From an uncultured delta proteobacterium (GTDB taxonomy: Bacteria; Desulfobacterota; Desulfovibrionia; Desulfovibrionales; Desulfovibrionaceae), in the NCBI GenBank assembly GCA_900079685.1, contig LT599018.1:2411625-2475624 (forward strand): DNA of 64,000 nucleotides, in the 5' to 3' direction. Below the pieces are notes generated by a model. The model was not told the origin of the DNA and made no database searches. It saw only the letters and a list, made by a program, of their open reading frames with translations. The translations under genes and the position numbers were made by a program. Shown one piece after another: positions 14,802-23,931 of this stretch. Positions within the stretch are counted from its first letter, which is position 1, and each line of letters starts with the position of its first letter.

Positions 14802-15973
14802 ACGCCTATCCCTGTAAAAAATAGCGCGAACATGGCGTCGCAGACTATTACCATAAATATGGCCTCAACCACGGAATGCGTGGTGAGCCTGCCCACGGAC
14901 TCGGCGCTGCCCGTCACCTGGAACCCCTGGAAGCAGCCGATAACCCCGATGATGACGGCGAAAAACGGCGTCTTGACCATGCCCACCAAAAGGTTGTTCA
15001 GGTTGATGTCGGCCTGCATGCGGGCGGCGTAAGACGCGGGCGTCATGTCCATGATGGTCAGGGCCGCCACCCCGCCGCCGAGGATGCTCATGATGTCCGC
15101 CAAAAACACCAGGGCCGGGAGCATGAGCACCAGCGCGGTGATGCGCGGGAATACAAGCCGCAGCATGGGGGAAAGCCCCATGGTCTGCATGGCGGCCACT
15201 TCCTCGTTGGCGACCATGGCCCCGATCTGGGCGGTAAAGGATGAACCGGAACGGCCCGCAATGACGATTGAGGTCAAGAGCACGCCCAGCTCGCGCAAGG
15301 TGGTTATTTCCACCAGCTTGATGGTGAAAATCTCCGCCCCGAACATGGCCAGTTGTTGCGCGCCCATGTAGGCGATGACAAGCCCGATGAGAAAGGAGAG
15401 CAGCGCCACGATGGGCACGGCCGAAACCCCGACCTGCTGCATGTGGTAGACCAGGGAGGTGAAGGGGAGCTTATGGGGTTTGACCGCGAGCTGGAAGGAG
15501 GTGACGAGGTACTCCCCGAGGAACCCGACCATGCGGACCGCAAGGCGCGATTCATCCGTGATGGTCTTGCCGAGGTCGTTGAGGAAACCCACGCCGAGCG
15601 CGTGCTTCCCCTCCTTTGCCGGCAGCCCCGGACCGGGGGATTCCAGCGCGATGTCGAGCAGGCGCCTGTGCAGGGGATCATCCGTTATAAATTCATTTTT
15701 TTGCGCGCCGAGCACTTCCTGGAACAGAAGCGCGCCCGTGGTATCCAGCCGGGTCACCCCCTTGAGGTCCACGGCCTGCGGCTGCGGATGCCCCGCAAGC
15801 TCCTTGCGGAGCCGCTTCTCCACCTGGCCGACGGTCTGGGCGGACCACTCCCCGGTTGCCTTCAGGACCACGCCGCCGCTTCCCCCGCGGGACAGGGAAA
15901 ACGACAGGGCGTCCGGCCCTTCGCGTCTGTGTTTCCGTCTCTCGGAGCCGGATATGGGGGCAGTGTCAGCCAT
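14798..15973 (-). CDS. mlaE: Lipid ABC transporter permease with N-terminal STAS-like domain (MlaE-like)
   Basis: A 391-residue protein. Residues about 30-115 look like a STAS domain (VDLKGVTRLDTTGALLFQEVL); the rest is a MlaE/YrbE-type permease with conserved GVSAVPIVALLSFLIGLVIAY, LGVLLTSIVIAGRSGSSF and NEEVAAMQTMGLSP. In E. coli the STAS protein MlaB is separate, so this is a natural MlaB-MlaE fusion, seen in other Gram-negatives. It is the first gene of the leftward mla operon; its promoter must lie in the divergent region shared with nuo. Confidence 0.9.
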   Translation of the reverse strand: MADTAPISGSERRKHRREGPDALSFSLSRGGSGGVVLKATGEWSAQTVGQVEKRLRKELAGHPQPQAVDLKGVTRLDTTGALLFQEVLGAQKNEFITDDPLHRRLLDIALESPGPGLPAKEGKHALGVGFLNDLGKTITDESRLAVRMVGFLGEYLVTSFQLAVKPHKLPFTSLVYHMQQVGVSAVPIVALLSFLIGLVIAYMGAQQLAMFGAEIFTIKLVEITTLRELGVLLTSIVIAGRSGSSFTAQIGAMVANEEVAAMQTMGLSPMLRLVFPRITALVLMLPALVFLADIMSILGGGVAALTIMDMTPASYAARMQADINLNNLLVGMVKTPFFAVIIGVIGCFQGFQVTGSAESVGRLTTHSVVEAIFMVIVCDAMFALFFTGIGV

Positions 15974-16520
15974 GGAACCACCGTGTACATGCTTGCAATA
16001 GCTTGCTGAATAGAGCGCTGTACATCATTACTGAATCCAATGGCAATGGCAAGGTCGACATCTCTAAGGAAACTTCCTGTTTTTTAAAAATTCTACCCCC
16101 TTTTACGGGAGCGTTCCTGTTGTGAAAAAACCTCCCGATTCCGGGTGCGAAATGGCGTTTTCTTAAAGTTCAAAATTTCACAATATTTTTATGTCCCCTA
16201 GGGAAATAGTACACATTACCTGTTTTTTTCCTTCGTACAAGCCTAATCGGCGTTTGACAAAATAAATCGTTACGGTATAGGGGGAGTCTATCGTTTGCGA
16301 GGCAAACTCGGCCGCACACAAAAAAACCTTCTGTTTTGGGAGGCTTTCAGCAGGTATTCCAGCACCCACATTGTCATTCTCCGCCAAGGGAGACGATTTC
16401 CCGCCGCATGAAGCGTTTCCGCGCTTCACGGGAGAGTGCGTCTAAAACGGCAGGCGGATGCAGGGAGGTGCATGGACGACCGCCGCTGGTGTGCCTAACG
16501 CCTTTACTATGGGGTATGCC
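15974..16520. other. Divergent control region between mla and nuo operons
   Basis: About 550 bases separate mlaE (leftward) and nuoA (rightward). A sigma-70 type promoter at 16254-16281 points toward nuo. A strong GGGAGGT (16463-16469) sits three bases before an eight-codon frame (16472-16498, MDDRRWCA), while nuoA itself has only a weak site. No gene or recognised riboswitch was found in the rest. Confidence 0.6.
16254..16281 (+). promoter_or_regulatory. Probable sigma-70 promoter for the nuo operon
   Basis: TTGACA at 16254-16259 and TATAGG at 16276-16281 are separated by 16 bases in AT-rich DNA, oriented toward nuoA, with a leader of about 230 bases. Confidence 0.6.
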
Positions 16521-16901
16521 ATGGTTTTTGACATCCTGCATTTTGCCATCATCCTTTTCCTGGTCGGCGGGACCGTGTTCGCATTGGGCCCCTTGGTCAT
16601 GGGACTCATTCTCACGCCCAGGGCCAAAGGCGGCGATCTCGGCATGCCGTACGAGTGCGGCATGCGCCCGCTCGGTTCGGCCTGGACCAACTACGGCGTC
16701 AGCTACTACATGTACGCGCTGATCTTCATCGCCTTTGACGTGGACGTGCTCTATCTGTTCCCCGTGGCGACGCAGTACGCCGCGACCGACGGCTGGGGCG
16801 CGTTCATCAAATTGTGCGTCTTTTTGTTCTTCCTCTTTCTCGCTCTTATTTATTTCCGCGCCAAGGGAGTGTTTACATGGCAGCGCAAGATTGTCCCGTG
16901 A
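16521..16901 (+). CDS. nuoA: NADH-quinone oxidoreductase subunit A
   Basis: A small membrane subunit with three hydrophobic segments; the conserved [12 protein letters not shown] loop and [13 protein letters not shown] are diagnostic of NuoA/ND3. Possible starts are 16458, 16509 and 16521. The last gives 126 residues, has GGGG six bases upstream and matches the usual NuoA N-terminus, so it is used here. NuoA lies at the junction between the quinone-reducing arm and the membrane arm. It opens an operon running to nuoN and overlaps nuoB by 25 bases. Confidence 0.9.
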   Translation: MVFDILHFAIILFLVGGTVFALGPLVMGLILTPRAKGGDLGMPYECGMRPLGSAWTNYGVSYYMYALIFIAFDVDVLYLFPVATQYAATDGWGAFIKLCVFLFFLFLALIYFRAKGVFTWQRKIVP

Positions 16902-17491
16902 CGGGCTCCGCCGAGTTCACCACCGGTTACGTTGACAAGCCCGTTATCCCGCTTCCGGGGCCGGTCAACAAATTCATCGACCTTTGCCGGGCCATGTCCA
17001 TCTGGCCCATGACGTTCGGTCTGGCCTGTTGCGCCATCGAAATGATGGCCGTCGGCATGGCCAGGTTCGACATGGCGCGGTTCGGCGCGGAAGTGTTCCG
17101 CCCCTCCCCCCGCCAGGCGGACCTCATGATCGTGGCGGGCACGGTTTCCCAGAAGCTGGCCCCCTCCGTGGTGCGGCTGTATGAACAGCTGCCCGCGCCC
17201 AAGTTCGTCATGGCCATGGGCAACTGCGCCATTTCCGGCGGGCCGTTCGCGTTCAAGGACCAGTACGGCATCGTGCTGGGCGTGGACCAGATCATCCCGG
17301 TGGACGTGTACGTCCCCGGCTGTCCCCCGCGCCCCGAGGCGCTGCTTGAAGGGATATTCACCCTGCAGCACAAGCTGACTGGCAAGCGCTTCTGGCCCGT
17401 GGCCGACGGCCTGGACCCGGCGGCCATCACCGACGCCGTGGACGTGGTTGCCGCGAACAAGGCCGCCATCGACAAAGGAGGCAAGGTATGA
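16877..17491 (+). CDS. nuoB: NADH-quinone oxidoreductase subunit B
   Basis: A 204-residue NuoB/PSST that holds the terminal 4Fe-4S cluster N2. The ligands are seen in [12 protein letters not shown] (adjacent cysteines), [10 protein letters not shown] and [14 protein letters not shown] 16877 has AAGGGAG eight bases upstream and starts within the nuoA coding end; the longer frame from 16814 is shadow. The last 30 residues are a less conserved tail. Confidence 0.95.
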   Translation: MAAQDCPVTGSAEFTTGYVDKPVIPLPGPVNKFIDLCRAMSIWPMTFGLACCAIEMMAVGMARFDMARFGAEVFRPSPRQADLMIVAGTVSQKLAPSVVRLYEQLPAPKFVMAMGNCAISGGPFAFKDQYGIVLGVDQIIPVDVYVPGCPPRPEALLEGIFTLQHKLTGKRFWPVADGLDPAAITDAVDVVAANKAAIDKGGKV

Positions 17492-18345
17492 TGCCCGCTC
17501 CTTTGCAGAATTTCGACTGTCTGTTCCTGTCCAAGGAAAACCAGGCCAAGGTCGGGTACGCGGCTCTCGCCGTGGTTGCGCCGGAAAAGCTGTTGGATCT
17601 CGCCAAGGCCTTCCTGGCCGGGGGGTACCACCTGGAAGACGTGTCCGGCCTGATTACTTCCGACGGCGCGGTTTCCATGTACCACTTCGCCCACTTTGAC
17701 AAGCCGGGCCGGGCCTCCGTCATGGCGGTGGCGCCCGCGGACAAGCCGAGCTTCCCCTCCATCGCGTCCGTCTATCAGGGCGCGGAATGGCACGAGCGCG
17801 AAACCCGCGACTTCTTCGGCTTCCAGTACGAAGGCAACCCCAATTTCATTCCCCTGCTCCTGGCCGACAACATGGTCGACGTCCATCCCCTGCTGAAGGA
17901 AGACGCGGCGCGCGCGCCGTTGCACGCCATTTTCAGCTCTGAGGGCCGTGAACGCGAGATCGTGAAAAAGGCCGACGGCTTTACGCTGCTGGACGTTCCG
18001 GTGAAGGAAGAAGCCCCTGCGGAAGCTCCGGCTCCGGCGGAAGCGGCTCCCGCTCCCAAGCCCGAAGCTCCCAAGGCCGAAACCCCGAAGGAAGAACCCA
18101 AGCCTGAGGCGTCTGCTGGAACTCCTGGGGCCGAAGCGGCTCCGGCAGCCCCCGCTGAAGCTCCCAAGGAAGCCCCGGCGGCGGTGAAGGCCGAACCCGA
18201 AGTCAAACCGGAACCGGCCCCCGCGTCCAAGCCTGAACCCAAGGCCGAAGCCAAACCGGAACCCAAGGCTGAAAAAGTGACGGCCTCCGTCAAGAAGGGC
18301 AAAGTCGTCCAGGGCAATACGGACAAGAAGGGAGCCGGCAAATGA
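17488..18345 (+). CDS. nuoC: NADH-quinone oxidoreductase subunit C with low-complexity tail
   Basis: Residues 1-170 are Nuo[18 protein letters not shown] is the family signature. Residues about 175-285 are an Ala/Pro/Glu/Lys repeat-like tail ([14 protein letters not shown] and similar) absent from ordinary NuoC of 150-220 residues. The tail resembles the flexible linkers of dihydrolipoamide acyltransferases and is likely disordered. The start overlaps the nuoB stop, with GGAGG upstream; its own stop overlaps nuoD. Subunits C and D together form the quinone-proximal part of the peripheral arm. Confidence 0.93.
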   Translation: MMPAPLQNFDCLFLSKENQAKVGYAALAVVAPEKLLDLAKAFLAGGYHLEDVSGLITSDGAVSMYHFAHFDKPGRASVMAVAPADKPSFPSIASVYQGAEWHERETRDFFGFQYEGNPNFIPLLLADNMVDVHPLLKEDAARAPLHAIFSSEGREREIVKKADGFTLLDVPVKEEAPAEAPAPAEAAPAPKPEAPKAETPKEEPKPEASAGTPGAEAAPAAPAEAPKEAPAAVKAEPEVKPEPAPASKPEPKAEAKPEPKAEKVTASVKKGKVVQGNTDKKGAGK

Positions 18346-19517
18346 CGCACAACAACACCCTTTTCTCCGAAGACATGAAGGGCGATTTCTACACCTGCCA
18401 CTTCCAGGAAGGCCAGCAGGAAGACACGATCATCCTGAACCTCGGCCCCCAGCACCCCTCCACCCACGGGGTTCTGCGCATCCTCTGCGAAATGGACGGC
18501 GAATACGTGCTGCGCGCCGAGCCGGTTCTCGGCTATCTGCACCGCATGCACGAGAAAATGGCGGAAATTAAATTCCCCGCCCAATACATCAACAATATGG
18601 GCCGGGTGGACTACCTCCATCCCATGGCCTGGAACTGGGCGTACGTGGGCGCGGCGGAAAAGCTTATGGGCATCGAGGTGTCCGAACGCTGCGAATTCGC
18701 CCGGGTCATCGCCCAGGAACTGTCGCGCGTGGCCTCCCACCTGGTGGGCTGGGGTGCGTGGATCCTGGACCTCGGCGCCTTTACCCCCATTCTGTACGCC
18801 TTTGACGACCGCGAGGACGTCCTGGACATCATCCAGGAAATGTGCGGCTCGCGCCTGACCAACGCCTATTTCCGCGTGGGGGGCGTCTGCAACGACATCT
18901 CCCCCAGGGCGGTCAAACTGATGCGCGAGTTCATCCCGTACATGCGCACGCGTATCCCCATGTACCACGCCCTGGTGACCAAGAACATGATCCTGCGCGG
19001 CCGTATCGAGGGCGTGGGGATCATTGACCGCGACGTGTGCAACCGCTACGGCGCGACCGGCCCCACGGCGCGCGGCGCGGGGATCAACCACGACACCCGC
19101 CGGGCCGAGCCCCATTCCGTCTACCCCAGGCTGGACTTCAAGGTCCCGGTGTACGGCGAATGCTGCAGCATGGCCCGGTACAAGGTGCGTCTGGACGAAA
19201 TCGAGCAGAGCCTCAACATCATTGAGCAGTGCCTCGACATGATGCCCGCGGAAGGCGACGTGCTGCCCGCCAAGAACCTGAAGTTCAACACCAAGCTCCC
19301 CGCAGGGGAGGCGTACTTCGCGGTGGAGGGCGGCCGGGGCAAGATCGGCGTGTGGATGGCTTCCGACGGCGGCAAGTTCCCGTACCGCGTGAAGCTGCGC
19401 GCGCCCGGATTCTCCAACTTGAGTTGTTTCGCGGAAGTCGCCAAGGGCATGCTTTTGGCCGACGCCATTGCCGTTCTCGGCAGCCTTGACCTCGTTATCC
19501 CGGAAGTCGACAGGTAG
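18342..19517 (+). CDS. nuoD: NADH-quinone oxidoreductase subunit D
   Basis: A 391-residue NuoD/49-kDa subunit that lines the quinone site. LNLGPQHPSTHGVLR, with the quinone-site histidine, is near the N-terminus, followed by LGYLHRMHEKMAE, NDISPRAVK and a central GATGPTARGAGINHDTRR stretch. The C-terminus ends VIPEVDR, close to the canonical GE(I/V)DR. Translation is coupled to nuoC (ATGA). Confidence 0.96.
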   Translation: MTHNNTLFSEDMKGDFYTCHFQEGQQEDTIILNLGPQHPSTHGVLRILCEMDGEYVLRAEPVLGYLHRMHEKMAEIKFPAQYINNMGRVDYLHPMAWNWAYVGAAEKLMGIEVSERCEFARVIAQELSRVASHLVGWGAWILDLGAFTPILYAFDDREDVLDIIQEMCGSRLTNAYFRVGGVCNDISPRAVKLMREFIPYMRTRIPMYHALVTKNMILRGRIEGVGIIDRDVCNRYGATGPTARGAGINHDTRRAEPHSVYPRLDFKVPVYGECCSMARYKVRLDEIEQSLNIIEQCLDMMPAEGDVLPAKNLKFNTKLPAGEAYFAVEGGRGKIGVWMASDGGKFPYRVKLRAPGFSNLSCFAEVAKGMLLADAIAVLGSLDLVIPEVDR

Positions 19518-19523
19518 GCAACC

Positions 19524-20564
19524 ATGCAGGAAATATGTACCTTTTTTGAGAACCTCCCCCCGCTGGTCCTGAACATTCTCTGGCTGGTCGTGGCGCTCGT
19601 CGTCATCATCGCCTTTGTTTCGGTCTGCGCCATCGTGCTGGTGTACGGGGAGCGGAAAGTCGCGGGCTTTGTCCAGCGCCGCCCCGGCCCCTACGAAGTG
19701 GGCCCCCAGGGCATCATCCAGCCCGTGTGCGACGCGGTGAAGCTCATGTTCAAGCAGATAGTGCGGCCCACCCACGCGGACCCGGGCCTGTTCTACCTGG
19801 CGCCGGTCCTCTCCTTCTTCCCGGTGCTGCTGCTGTTTTTGCCCATCCCCTTCGGCGAATTCCTGACGGGCCTGAACGTCAACCTCGGCATACTCCTGAT
19901 CCTGGCGTTCTCCGGCATCAACGTCATCGCCGTGCTGCTGGCGGGCCTTGCCTCCAACAACAAATACGGCCTTTTGGGCGCGGCGCGCGGCGTTTCGCAA
20001 TCCGTTGCGTATGAAATCCCGCTGCTGCTCTCGGTCCTGGCCATCGCCATGATGACCGGCACGCTCTCTTTCTCCGAGGTCGTGGCCAAGCAGGGCGGCT
20101 GGCCCTGGCAGTGGAACGTGTTTACGCAGCCCGTGGCCTTCCTCATTTTCATCATCAGCGCGTTCGGCGAAACGAACCGCGCCCCCTTCGACCTTCCCGA
20201 AGGCGAATCCGAACTTACCGGCGGGTTCCACACCGAGTATTCCGGCATGGGTTTCGGCCTCTTCTTCCTGGCCGAATACGCCAACATGGTGCTGGTCTGC
20301 GCGGTGGCCACGGCTCTGTTCCTGGGCGGGTACAAAGGCCCGTTCCTGGACGGCCCCTGGTGGTTCATGGGCAAGGTTTCCGGGCTGATCTTCCTTATGA
20401 TGTGGGTGCGCTGGACCTACCCCCGTTTGCGGTTCGACCAGATGCTCAACCTTAACTGGAAATGGCTCCTGCCGCTCGGCGTGCTGAACCTCCTGGGCAC
20501 CGCCTTTGCCATGAAGTTCTTTCCGATGGTCGCGAACTTCTTCGGATTCGGGGGTGCGGCATGA
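19524..20564 (+). CDS. nuoH: NADH-quinone oxidoreductase subunit H
   Basis: A 346-residue membrane subunit with about eight hydrophobic segments. It shows GERKVAGFVQRRPGP, the quinone-facing loop after the first helix, and NRAPFDLPEGESELTGGF with the acidic cluster implicated in coupling quinone reduction to proton pumping. It starts six bases after nuoD and overlaps nuoI by four bases. Confidence 0.96.
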   Translation: MQEICTFFENLPPLVLNILWLVVALVVIIAFVSVCAIVLVYGERKVAGFVQRRPGPYEVGPQGIIQPVCDAVKLMFKQIVRPTHADPGLFYLAPVLSFFPVLLLFLPIPFGEFLTGLNVNLGILLILAFSGINVIAVLLAGLASNNKYGLLGAARGVSQSVAYEIPLLLSVLAIAMMTGTLSFSEVVAKQGGWPWQWNVFTQPVAFLIFIISAFGETNRAPFDLPEGESELTGGFHTEYSGMGFGLFFLAEYANMVLVCAVATALFLGGYKGPFLDGPWWFMGKVSGLIFLMMWVRWTYPRLRFDQMLNLNWKWLLPLGVLNLLGTAFAMKFFPMVANFFGFGGAA

Positions 20565-21193
20565 AATGCCTTCTCAGCGTAATCGCCTATGTGCAGGATC
20601 TTCTGCTGCGTCTCTGGAGCCTGGTGGTGGGCCTTGCCATCACCTTGCGGTTCTTCGTCTCCCGTCACAAGACGGTGCATTACCCCCGCAAGGTCATTGA
20701 AAAGGAAAACACCGATTCCTTCCGCGGCCCCATCGAACTGGTCGGCCTGCCCAAAGACCCCACGACCCCCAAGTGCATCAGCTGCATGCTCTGCGTGCAG
20801 GCCTGCCCCAGCGGTTGCATTACCGTGAAAAAGCAGCCCGCGCCGGTCATGACGCCTGAACAGCAAAAAGCGTTCGACGAAGCGACGGCCAGAGGGGAAA
20901 ACCCCAAAAAGCCCACCGCACCGAGGAACCCGGCGGCGTACACCTACGACTACACGTACTGCTCGCTCTGCGCCTGCTGCGTGGAAGCCTGCCCGGTCGA
21001 CTCCATCCGGTTCTCCCACGAAATATATCTCGCCGGCACCCGCCGCGCGGATTTCAACCTGGATCTTCTCGCCCGCCTGAAACGCACGGCGGCCAAAGAC
21101 GCGGCCGCCAAAGCGGCCAGGATAGAGCGGACGGAAGCGGCCCCGGCCGCGCCCAAGGCTGAAAAGGCTCCCGCCGAGGAGGCTACGGCATGA
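20561..21193 (+). CDS. nuoI: NADH-quinone oxidoreductase subunit I (two 4Fe-4S)
   Basis: A 210-residue ferredoxin-like subunit. The two cluster motifs are CISCMLCVQACP and CSLCACCVEACP, separated by about 50 residues. ATG 20561 overlaps the nuoH stop; the longer frame from 20462 is rejected. The C-terminal 30 residues are Ala/Glu/Lys-rich (KAARIERTEAAPAAPKAEKA), a short relative of the NuoC tail. With no nuoE, nuoF or nuoG here, NuoI is probably where electrons from an unidentified donor enter. Confidence 0.95.
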   Translation: MKCLLSVIAYVQDLLLRLWSLVVGLAITLRFFVSRHKTVHYPRKVIEKENTDSFRGPIELVGLPKDPTTPKCISCMLCVQACPSGCITVKKQPAPVMTPEQQKAFDEATARGENPKKPTAPRNPAAYTYDYTYCSLCACCVEACPVDSIRFSHEIYLAGTRRADFNLDLLARLKRTAAKDAAAKAARIERTEAAPAAPKAEKAPAEEATA

Positions 21194-21711
21194 TGGATAC
21201 GATTATGGAATATATCGCTTACGGCGCATACGGCGTCTATCTTCTCATCATCATCGCGGGTTCCGCCGCGGCGGTGTTCGAGAAAAGCCTGGTGCGGGCC
21301 TTTATCGGCCTTATCGCCACCCTGTTCGGGGTTGCCGGCATGTACCTTTTGCTGCAAAGCCCCTTCCTGGCCTTCATGCAGCTGCTTATCTACATCGGCG
21401 CGGTGGCAGTGCTGATCTTCTTCGCCATCATGCTGACGGATTCCCGCGCGGACGGGGACGAAGCCGGCCCGCTTCCCACGGGCAAGTTCATCCGCTCCGT
21501 CGTGGCGGGGCTGCTCCCCATCATCCTGTTGACCCCGCCCATCTTCGTGCACCCGGCTTCCAGGGAACTGCTCCCCGCCGTGGTGACCATAACGGACATC
21601 GGCAACGGCCTGATGAACGAATACGTTCTGGCCTTTGAGCTGATCTCCATCATCCTGCTTGTGGCCATGGCCGGCGGCGTGTTCCTCGCCATGGACAGGA
21701 GGAAAAAGTAA
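21190..21711 (+). CDS. nuoJ: NADH-quinone oxidoreductase subunit J
   Basis: A 173-residue membrane subunit with about five hydrophobic segments; FLAFMQLLIYIGAVAVLIFFAIML is the diagnostic NuoJ helix. The start overlaps nuoI and the stop overlaps nuoK (TAATG). Confidence 0.94.
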   Translation: MMDTIMEYIAYGAYGVYLLIIIAGSAAAVFEKSLVRAFIGLIATLFGVAGMYLLLQSPFLAFMQLLIYIGAVAVLIFFAIMLTDSRADGDEAGPLPTGKFIRSVVAGLLPIILLTPPIFVHPASRELLPAVVTITDIGNGLMNEYVLAFELISIILLVAMAGGVFLAMDRRKK

Positions 21712-22031
21712 TGCCCGCAATACCCGCTCCTCTGGCTCTGTACCATTTCGCGGCCATCGTGCTGCTCGGCATGGGGATTTTAGGCCTCACCCGCAGAAAG
21801 ACCCTGGTCGGCATGCTTATCTCCGTGGAACTCATGCTTAACGGCGCCGGGCTTTCCATCGCGGCGGCCGCCGGGCTTACCCCGGCCAGCGCCGTTCTGG
21901 GACAGTCCGCGACCCTTCTGGTCATGGGCCTTGCCGCTGCCGAAGCGACGCTCATCCTGGCAATGATCATCGTTGTGTACCGCCGTTTCGGCTCCACCCG
22001 CACCGCTGAATTAACCACGCTTCAGGAGTAG
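21711..22031 (+). CDS. nuoK: NADH-quinone oxidoreductase subunit K
   Basis: A 106-residue, three-helix subunit homologous to MrpC. The conserved glutamates are visible in MLISVELMLNGAGL and LAAAEATLILAMII. These buried acids are part of the proton path. It lies between nuoJ and the extra antiporter-like subunit. Confidence 0.94.
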   Translation: MPAIPAPLALYHFAAIVLLGMGILGLTRRKTLVGMLISVELMLNGAGLSIAAAAGLTPASAVLGQSATLLVMGLAAAEATLILAMIIVVYRRFGSTRTAELTTLQE

Positions 22032-22035
22032 ATTC

Positions 22036-23529
22036 ATGACCACTGTGGAAAGCGCACGCCTGCTCCTGCCGTTAGGCATAACACTCCTGGCGCCGTTCGC
22101 CATGATCGCGGCGAAAGGAGACGAGAACCATCGCGAGGGGGTATCCTTCATCGCGGCGGCTCTCACGTTCCTGTCCGTTCTCTCCATGGTCCCGGCCGTC
22201 ATAGCCGGAACGGTGTACGAGTTCACGCTCTTCACCATTCTGCCGGGCGTGACCGTGCGGTTCGCCTGCGACGGGCTGGGGATCATCTTCGCGCTGATCG
22301 CCTCCTTCCTCTGGGGCCTGGCGACCAGCTACAACGTAGGGTACATGCGGTCCCTCAAAGAACACGCCCAGACGCGGTACTACTTCTGCTTCGGCGTGGC
22401 CATCTTCGGGGCCGTGGGCGTTGCCTTCGCGGCCAACGTCTTCACCTTGTACCTCTTCTACGAAATCATCTCGGTCTTCACCTACCCCCTGGTCGCTCAC
22501 CACCAGGACGAGGAAGGCTTTGCCGGCGGGAAGAAATACATCGTCTACCTGATGGGCACCTCCAAGCTCTTTTTGCTGCCCGCGATGGTGCTGACCTACG
22601 TGCTCTGCGGCACGCTGGACATGAACATATCCAACATCATGCAGGGCATGTTCCCGCCCGAGGTTGTGGCCAATAACCCCAACCTCGTCCGGCTGACCTA
22701 CGTGCTGTATATCGCGGGCCTGGCGAAAGCGGCGCTGGTGCCGTTCCACAACTGGCTGCCTTCCGCCATGGTCGCGCCCACGCCGGTTTCCGCTTTGCTG
22801 CATGCGGTGGCGGTCGTTAAGGCCGGGGTGTTCTCGGTTTCCCGCATCATCCTTTCCGGGTTCGGTGTGGAGACCATGGACGTGCTCTGGCTCGGCATCC
22901 CCACGGCGTATCTGGCGGCCTTCACCATCGTGGCGGCGTCGCTCGTGGCGCTGACCAAAGACGACATCAAGGCCCGGCTCGCCTATTCCACGGTCAGCCA
23001 GCTGTCCTACGTCATCATAGGGGTAGCGCTCCTGACCCCCTCGGCGGTGCAGGGCGGCTTGCTCCATATCCCGCACCACGCGTTTTCCAAGATCACGCTG
23101 TTCTTCGGCGCCGGGGCCATCTACGTGGCGACCCACGGCATCAAGAAAATCAGCGAGATGAACGGGCTTGGCCGCCGCATGCCCTGGACCTTCGGGGCCT
23201 TTGCCGTCGCGAGTTTGTCCATGATCGGCATGCCGCCGGTCTGCGGCTTCGTCTCCAAGTGGTTCCTGATTAACGGCGCCCTGGAAGCGCACCAGGTGAT
23301 TCTGCTGGTGGCGCTGCTCCTTTCCACGCTCCTCAACGCGGGCTACTTCGTGCCGATCTTCTTCCGGGCCTTCTTCATGGCCCCGAAAGAAGGCGCGAAC
23401 ATCGAGCAGTATTCCGAAGCGCCCAGGGTCATGGTGATACCGCTGGTCATCACCGGGGGCATTTCGCTCCTGCTCGGTATCTTCCCGGGCATTTTCCACG
23501 TGTTCGTCAAGACCTTCGGGCAATTCTAG
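22036..23529 (+). CDS. Extra MrpD/NuoL-family antiporter-like subunit
   Basis: A 497-residue proton-conducting membrane protein, about 14 hydrophobic segments, closer in size and ending to MrpD or HyfB-type subunits than to NuoL (about 610, with a lateral helix). Pump residues are present: glutamate in LYLFYEIISVF, lysine in AGLAKAALVPFHNWLPSA, lysine in AVVKAGVF and lysine in HHAFSKITLF. It occupies the usual nuoL slot right after nuoK, but a second, longer NuoL-like subunit follows at 23918, so this is a fourth antiporter-like subunit. CAGGAG precedes its ATG. Confidence 0.88.
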   Translation: MTTVESARLLLPLGITLLAPFAMIAAKGDENHREGVSFIAAALTFLSVLSMVPAVIAGTVYEFTLFTILPGVTVRFACDGLGIIFALIASFLWGLATSYNVGYMRSLKEHAQTRYYFCFGVAIFGAVGVAFAANVFTLYLFYEIISVFTYPLVAHHQDEEGFAGGKKYIVYLMGTSKLFLLPAMVLTYVLCGTLDMNISNIMQGMFPPEVVANNPNLVRLTYVLYIAGLAKAALVPFHNWLPSAMVAPTPVSALLHAVAVVKAGVFSVSRIILSGFGVETMDVLWLGIPTAYLAAFTIVAASLVALTKDDIKARLAYSTVSQLSYVIIGVALLTPSAVQGGLLHIPHHAFSKITLFFGAGAIYVATHGIKKISEMNGLGRRMPWTFGAFAVASLSMIGMPPVCGFVSKWFLINGALEAHQVILLVALLLSTLLNAGYFVPIFFRAFFMAPKEGANIEQYSEAPRVMVIPLVITGGISLLLGIFPGIFHVFVKTFGQF

Positions 23530-23541
23530 GAGGAGGAACCA

Positions 23542-23931
23542 ATGCAAAACGAACAAGACCTCCTGAAAAAACCGTGCTGCTGCAAATGCCGGGAAAAGAC
23601 CATCGAATTCATTGAAAAACGCATGCCCGAAGCGCCCGCCAAAAAGATGCTGCTGGACGCGATGCAGGAAAACAAGAGCCTTTTGGGCTCCATCATCCAG
23701 GTGCTGAACGGCATGACGTTCGGCCTCTTGCTGCTCTGGTTCGCGGTGCTGGGTTTTCTCCTGTTCCTGAACATCTTCATCCACCCGCACCACCCCCACT
23801 TCGGCGTTGACGCTTACTGGGGCTTCTGGGCCGTGTTCGGACTCGGCGTCGGGGTCATTATGGTCTACGTCATGAAACGCATAATCCAGCCCCTTATCGT
23901 GCGCAAAGAGGACTATTATGGCGACATTTAA
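23542..23931 (+). CDS. Small membrane protein of unknown function in the nuo operon
   Basis: A 129-residue protein with a cytoplasmic-looking N-terminus holding a cysteine cluster (KPCCCKCREK), two hydrophobic segments (GMTFGLLLLWFAVLGFLLFL and WGFWAVFGLGVGVIMVYVM), and a histidine-rich link (HPHHPHFG). GGAGG lies before the ATG. The end overlaps the NuoL-like gene by 14 bases, so it is firmly in the operon. It is not a standard complex I subunit; an assembly factor or accessory subunit between the two antiporter-like proteins is possible. No family was recognised. Confidence 0.8.
   Translation: MQNEQDLLKKPCCCKCREKTIEFIEKRMPEAPAKKMLLDAMQENKSLLGSIIQVLNGMTFGLLLLWFAVLGFLLFLNIFIHPHHPHFGVDAYWGFWAVFGLGVGVIMVYVMKRIIQPLIVRKEDYYGDI

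Noticed and set aside
17775-20231. An 818-residue minus-strand open frame
   Set aside because: Antisense to nuoC, nuoD and nuoH; long only because GC-rich codons make stop codons rare on the other strand. It is His/Arg-rich without family motifs.
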